A stretch of DNA of 64,000 nt from Kiloniella majae (lineage in GTDB: Bacteria; Pseudomonadota; Alphaproteobacteria; Kiloniellales; Kiloniellaceae), in the NCBI RefSeq assembly GCF_002118315.1, contig NZ_MTSZ01000012.1:16706-80705 (forward strand), in the 5' to 3' direction. Within the stretch, counting starts at the first letter, position 1. Every line of letters begins with the position of its first letter. The notes under the pieces are model-generated. The model ran no database searches and was not told where the DNA came from. It saw nothing but the letters and a program-made list of their open reading frames with translations. Of this stretch, positions 60,210-64,000 are shown in pieces. A program made the position numbers and the translations under genes.

Positions 60210-63157
60210 GCCAGATAAACAGAATTGATAGTGGGTTAATAGACCGCGCACAAAAGCTCAATTTTACCTTCAATGGTCAGGCACTTGAAGGCTTTGCCGG
60301 GGATACATTGGCTTCCGCTCTTTTGGCGAATGGTCATAAAATGGTTGGCCGGTCGTTTAAGTATCATAGGCCCCGTGGCATTTTCTCCGCAGGATCTGAA
60401 GAACCAAATGCATTGGTACAGCTCCGTGCCGGGGCTTATCAGGAACCGAATACCCGTGCGACAGTTACCGAGCTATTCCAAGGGTTAGAGGCTACAAGTC
60501 AGAACCATCGTGGATCGTTGAAGTATGACTTTATGGCTGTGAATGATCTCTTTTCATCATTCTTGTCTGCCGGATTTTATTATAAAACCTTCATGTGGCC
60601 GAAAGCTTTCTGGGAAAAGTTTTATGAGCCTGTTATCCGGGCTGCGGCGGGGCTAGGTCGTTTATCCGGTGAAGATGACCCGGATATTTATGACAAAGGC
60701 TTTTTACATTGCGATGTCCTTGTTGTTGGTGCTGGGCCTTCTGGTTTGTCTGCAGCACTCTCTGCTGGCCGGGCAGGGGCGCGTGTTATCCTGATGGATG
60801 AAGATTTCCGTATGGGCGGACGTCTTAATGCGGAAACCTTGTCGGTAAATGATCAGAGCGGTCATGAATGGGCAACACAGGCAATTGCCGAGTTGTCGGC
60901 GATGGATAACGTTCGCTTTATGACGCGTACAACAGCCTATGGCGCTTATGATCATGGTGTGATCGGTGCCTTGGAACGTGTCACGGATCACTTGATATCT
61001 TCTCATAATAAACCGCGTCAAATCCTGTGGCGAATTTATACGAAACGCACTATCTTGTGTGCTGGATCTACAGAGCGTCCAATTGCCTTTGGTAACAATG
61101 ATCGGCCAGGCATTATGCTTGCTGGGGCTGTTCGGGCTTATGTTAATCGTTGGGGCGCGCTTCCGGGCAAAAAAGTAGCTGTCTTCACCAACAATGACGA
61201 TGGTTGGCGGACCGCAACAGACTTGGCTGCCAAAGGTGTTGAAATTACAGCCGTCATTGATAGTCGTGATGGACAACCACCTGTTGATGTACCAAAGGGT
61301 GCTGCTGTGGTTATGGGCGGTCGTATCGTCGATACTCAGGGAAGACATTGTATCCGTTCAATTACGCTATCAAATGGCCAGAAAATTTCGGCAGATTGCC
61401 TTGCTGTTTCTGGAGGATGGAGTCCGAATGTACAGCTGACCTGTCATCAGCGTGGTCGTCCGACGTGGCGGGAAGATATTGCTGCTTTTGTACCCGGTGT
61501 TGAATTGCCTCAGGGAATGATGGTTGCGGGGGCTGCGTCTGGTAACCTGTCACTGTCATCTGTTTTGCAGGATGGGCATTATCTGGGCAATAAGGCAGTA
61601 AAAGACCTTGGCTTTAACCCGACAAAAGAAATTGCTGCCAAATCAGAAGAAGAGACTGTTGGAATATCCGCTTTTTGGCATGTGAAAGAGAGCAAGGCAC
61701 GGGCTTGGCTGGATTTACAGAATGATGTGACGGTAAAAGACGTCAAGCTATCGCACCAGGAAGGCTTCCATTCCGTAGAGCATCTTAAGCGCTACACGAC
61801 ACTTGGCATGGCAACTGATCAGGGGAAAACCGCCAATATTCCAGCTTTGGCGGTTATGGCTGAATGTACAGGTAAGTCGATCCCTGAAACAGGCACAACA
61901 ATTTTCCGTCCTCCCTATACGCCAGTGGCAATTGGCGCCTTGGCAGGACGTGCCAGAGGAAAAGACTTTCGTCCTTCAAGATTAACACCTAGTCATGCTT
62001 GGGCTGAAGAGCAGGGGGCTGTTTTTGTTGAAGCTGGAATGTGGTATCGCGCACAGTGGTTCCCGAAATCAGGTGAATCCCATTGGCGGCAATCGGTTGA
62101 TCGTGAAGTCACTCAAACCAGAGCCTCTGTTGGTATTTGCGATGTTACGACGCTTGGAAAGATTGATATCCAGGGCAAAGACGCTGCTGAGTTTCTGAAC
62201 AAGGTTTATGCGAATGCGTTTGCCAAATTACCTGTTGGCAAGGTCCGTTATGGCATCATGTTACGCGAAGACGGCATCATGATGGATGATGGAACATCGG
62301 CGCGTTTTGCAGACAATCACTTTGTTATGACAACGACAACAGCCAATGCTGTTGGCGTGTTCAGGCATATGGAATTTTGTCGCCAGTGCTTATGGCCGGA
62401 AATGGATGTACATCTGATTTCAAGCACGGAACAGTATGCACAGTTTGCTGTGGCAGGACCAAATGCCCGTAAGCTGTTACAGAAAGTTGTCGATAGCGAT
62501 CACGATATTTCCAACGAGGCTTTTCCCTTTATGGCTTGTGGTGAAATTAGGGTTTGCGGCGGCATTCCAGCACGCTTGTTCAGAATATCGTTCTCAGGTG
62601 AGTTGGCCTATGAAATAGCTGTGCCGACCCGATATGGAGATTCTTTGGTGCGTATCTTAATGGCGGCGGGCGAAGAGTTTGATGTAACGCCCTATGGTAC
62701 CGAGGCTCTTGGTGTCATGCGTATTGAAAAAGGCCATGCAGCGGGGAATGAACTTAATGGTCAGACAACAGCGCAAGATCTGGGTATGGGGCGTATGGTT
62801 TCCAAGAAAAAAGATTGTATTGGTAATACGCTTTCTGAACGTGAAAGCCTTAATAAAGAAGATGGCTTAAGCCTTGTTGGGTTCCGCCCTGTTAACCGAA
62901 GTGATGAACTCAAAGCCGGTGCACATTTCATTGCAAAAGGTAAAACAGCCAATATGGCAAATGATGAGGGGTGGATGTCCTCGGTTGCCTATTCTCCGAA
63001 CCTGGGACATTCCATTGGCCTTGGCTTTATAAAACAGGGAAGTGAACGTATGGGAGAAATCGTACGTGCAACAGATCCTCTTCGTGGGGGTGAGATCGAA
63101 GTCGAAATTGTTTCCGCACACTTTATTGATCCAGAGGGGGAGCGTCTCCGTGCCTGA
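60206..63157 (+). CDS. soxA: Sarcosine oxidase subunit alpha
   Basis: A 983-residue subunit of typical length. The N-terminal Fer2-like domain has FTFNGQALEGFAGDTLASAL and KYHRPRGIFSAGSEEPNALV. The NAD-binding domain has GAGPSG at 175-180. The C-terminal GcvT-like folate domain starts near residue 600 (WYRAQWFPKSGESHWRQSVD, then VGICDVTTLGKIDIQGKDAA). In the enzyme complex it carries NAD and the tetrahydrofolate site that receives the one-carbon unit. It overlaps soxD by four bases and soxG by eight. Confidence 0.95.
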   Translation: MSQINRIDSGLIDRAQKLNFTFNGQALEGFAGDTLASALLANGHKMVGRSFKYHRPRGIFSAGSEEPNALVQLRAGAYQEPNTRATVTELFQGLEATSQNHRGSLKYDFMAVNDLFSSFLSAGFYYKTFMWPKAFWEKFYEPVIRAAAGLGRLSGEDDPDIYDKGFLHCDVLVVGAGPSGLSAALSAGRAGARVILMDEDFRMGGRLNAETLSVNDQSGHEWATQAIAELSAMDNVRFMTRTTAYGAYDHGVIGALERVTDHLISSHNKPRQILWRIYTKRTILCAGSTERPIAFGNNDRPGIMLAGAVRAYVNRWGALPGKKVAVFTNNDDGWRTATDLAAKGVEITAVIDSRDGQPPVDVPKGAAVVMGGRIVDTQGRHCIRSITLSNGQKISADCLAVSGGWSPNVQLTCHQRGRPTWREDIAAFVPGVELPQGMMVAGAASGNLSLSSVLQDGHYLGNKAVKDLGFNPTKEIAAKSEEETVGISAFWHVKESKARAWLDLQNDVTVKDVKLSHQEGFHSVEHLKRYTTLGMATDQGKTANIPALAVMAECTGKSIPETGTTIFRPPYTPVAIGALAGRARGKDFRPSRLTPSHAWAEEQGAVFVEAGMWYRAQWFPKSGESHWRQSVDREVTQTRASVGICDVTTLGKIDIQGKDAAEFLNKVYANAFAKLPVGKVRYGIMLREDGIMMDDGTSARFADNHFVMTTTTANAVGVFRHMEFCRQCLWPEMDVHLISSTEQYAQFAVAGPNARKLLQKVVDSDHDISNEAFPFMACGEIRVCGGIPARLFRISFSGELAYEIAVPTRYGDSLVRILMAAGEEFDVTPYGTEALGVMRIEKGHAAGNELNGQTTAQDLGMGRMVSKKKDCIGNTLSERESLNKEDGLSLVGFRPVNRSDELKAGAHFIAKGKTANMANDEGWMSSVAYSPNLGHSIGLGFIKQGSERMGEIVRATDPLRGGEIEVEIVSAHFIDPEGERLRA

Positions 63158-63728
63158 TTACACACTTACTGCCAATTCGCCTTTGGATGGATTTAGCCGA
63201 GATTTCGTGGGCGTTTCTATTAACGAAGTCAATGATCGCGCTATAGTGTCACTTGCTGTTCCCAAAGATGGAGGAAAGGAACTGACCAAAGCACTGGCAA
63301 GCTCTTATCAAATTGAGTTGCCAAAAACAGGGATGTTATCTGTTTCATCTCGGGATCATGCCGTCCTCTTCAGCATGGCACAGGATCAATATTTCCTTGT
63401 ATTTTATTATGCAGGAAATACTGCAACTTCAGTCGTATACAGTCATTTGAATGAAGCTGCTTACTTGACGGATCAGTCGGATAGTTATGTCATAGTGCGG
63501 GTATCAGGAACCGACAGTCGGCGTTTGTTAGAGCGTATTTGCCCTCTGGATATCCATCCATCCGTTTTCCCGATAGGCTCTGTTGCGAGAACCGTTATGG
63601 AGCATTTGGGCACAACAATCATACATGACGCAGAAGATAGTTTTCTTCTGTTATCTGCCCGTTCTTCAGCTCGTTCGTTTCTGGAAGCAATCGAAACATC
63701 GGCTGTAAATATTGAACCTGTTATCTAG
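63150..63728 (+). CDS. soxG: Sarcosine oxidase subunit gamma
   Basis: A 192-residue subunit recognised by position and by IVRVSGTDSRRLLERICPLD, FPIGSVARTVMEHLGTTIIH and SFLLLSARSSARSFLEAIET. The GTG at 63150 follows GAGGGGGA at 63134-63141; a longer frame from 63042 would lie deep inside soxA. It closes the soxBDAG operon. No purU or folD follows in the window. Confidence 0.9.
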   Translation: MPDYTLTANSPLDGFSRDFVGVSINEVNDRAIVSLAVPKDGGKELTKALASSYQIELPKTGMLSVSSRDHAVLFSMAQDQYFLVFYYAGNTATSVVYSHLNEAAYLTDQSDSYVIVRVSGTDSRRLLERICPLDIHPSVFPIGSVARTVMEHLGTTIIHDAEDSFLLLSARSSARSFLEAIETSAVNIEPVI

Positions 63729-63894
63729 ATATCTTTTCCAGGCATCGGACTTCTTTATGCTCAATCCAGTCTGAGACAAGTTGGTCAAAAGCAAGGAAAT
63801 GATCGAATTTTAAGTGTGCGTCAAATGCAAGGACATCTGTGTAACACTCATAAAGGAAGATGCTTAAAGAGACTTCAGCAAAACTCTGACCTTT
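63721..63894 (-). pseudogene. 5'-truncated remnant of an ABM-domain monooxygenase gene
   Basis: Read leftward, the frame gives 57 codons ending at TAA (63721-63723): QSFAEVSLSIFLYECYTDVL, AFDAHLKFDHFLAFDQLVSD, WIEHKEVRCLEK. This looks like the end of an antibiotic-biosynthesis-monooxygenase (ABM/YgiN-like) protein, with the YECYTDxxAFDAHLxxxHFxAF core. An in-frame stop at 63895-63897 and no start codon show the 5' part is gone. It overlaps the end of soxG by eight bases. Confidence 0.5.
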
Positions 63895-63922
63895 TTATAT
63901 TTTGATTGATTTAGTATTTTTT

Positions 63923-63962
63923 GTGACCCGTCCTGAAATACGTTGACGTTTTTTTAGGTTAT
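63923..63962. mobile_element. Possible end of an insertion sequence
   Basis: The stretch gtgacccgtcctgaaatacg followed by ttgacg has the look of an IS terminal repeat, and it follows a gene truncated at its 5' side. No transposase reading frame begins before the window ends. The call rests on appearance and context only. Confidence 0.25.
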
Positions 63963-63992
63963 AGCCAGCTGCATTTTGCAGCTGGCTTTTTT
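63963..63992 (+). terminator. Strong intrinsic terminator
   Basis: agccagctgca (63963-63973) pairs perfectly with tgcagctggct (63977-63987) around ttt, followed by Ts. It is the strongest terminator in the right part of the window and may belong to a mobile element rather than to sox. Confidence 0.8.
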
Positions 63993-64000
63993 ATGCACTT

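Overview
The window reads as chromosome of a marine, methylated-amine-using alphaproteobacterium (inference). It has a complete soxBDAG sarcosine oxidase operon, a dimethylglycine-dehydrogenase-type enzyme, a BCCT betaine-type carrier, two MttB-superfamily methyltransferases without pyrrolysine, three GlxA-type (DJ-1/PfpI plus AraC) regulators and a DddP-type DMSP lyase. Gene density is high and Shine-Dalgarno sequences are clear. No rRNA, tRNA or CRISPR was seen. The genus cannot be fixed; a Rhodospirillales/Kiloniella-like or roseobacter-like relative is plausible.

Region 1 (1-8050) is an inositol or related cyclitol/sugar unit. It holds the start of iolD (leftward), two Gfo/Idh/MocA dehydrogenases, an IolE-like TIM-barrel protein, a LacI-type repressor and a three-gene sugar ABC transporter. 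The same palindromic LacI-type operator lies in both divergent promoter regions, once inside a 40-bp perfect palindrome. One repressor therefore probably controls the whole unit.

Region 2 (8100-20690) is the most unusual part. A likely three-gene operon encodes a small exported protein, a CsgG-family outer-membrane pore homologue without a lipobox, and a 3,532-residue exported protein. The giant protein has a disordered N-terminus, long charged coiled coils, four internal repeats, a TPR-like stretch, a hydrophobic glycine-rich segment, a nucleotidyltransferase signature and a C-terminal protein-kinase-like domain. I do not recognise this combination and consider it the best candidate for an undescribed envelope, secretion or effector system.

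Region 3 (20690-37220) carries a LysR regulator divergent from an Asp/Asn beta-hydroxylase-like dioxygenase, a first MttB homologue, a GlxA regulator divergent from a nitrilase plus MmgE/PrpD pair, an orphan solute-binding protein, a FAD amine oxidoreductase, a second GlxA regulator, and a peptide/opine-type ABC transporter.

Region 4 (37221-47360) has an XRE regulator divergent from a membrane desaturase/hydroxylase, a PhnD-like binding protein lacking a signal peptide, a second MttB homologue, a FAD oxidoreductase and a DMGDH-like FAD/GcvT fusion, followed by the convergent dddP-like gene.

Region 5 (47576-57526) contains two Ldh2-family dehydrogenases, a LysR regulator, an aldehyde dehydrogenase, an M19 dipeptidase, a BCCT transporter and a two-gene module of unknown function (569-aa protein plus DUF3726-like protein). 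Region 6 (57559-64000) contains the third GlxA regulator, soxBDAG, a remnant of an ABM-type monooxygenase gene and a strong terminator, perhaps at the edge of an insertion sequence.

Together, regions 3-6 support import of betaine-like osmolytes (BCCT, Opp-type ABC), successive N-demethylation (MttB homologues, DMGDH-like enzyme, sarcosine oxidase) and DMSP cleavage, under several substrate-sensing regulators.
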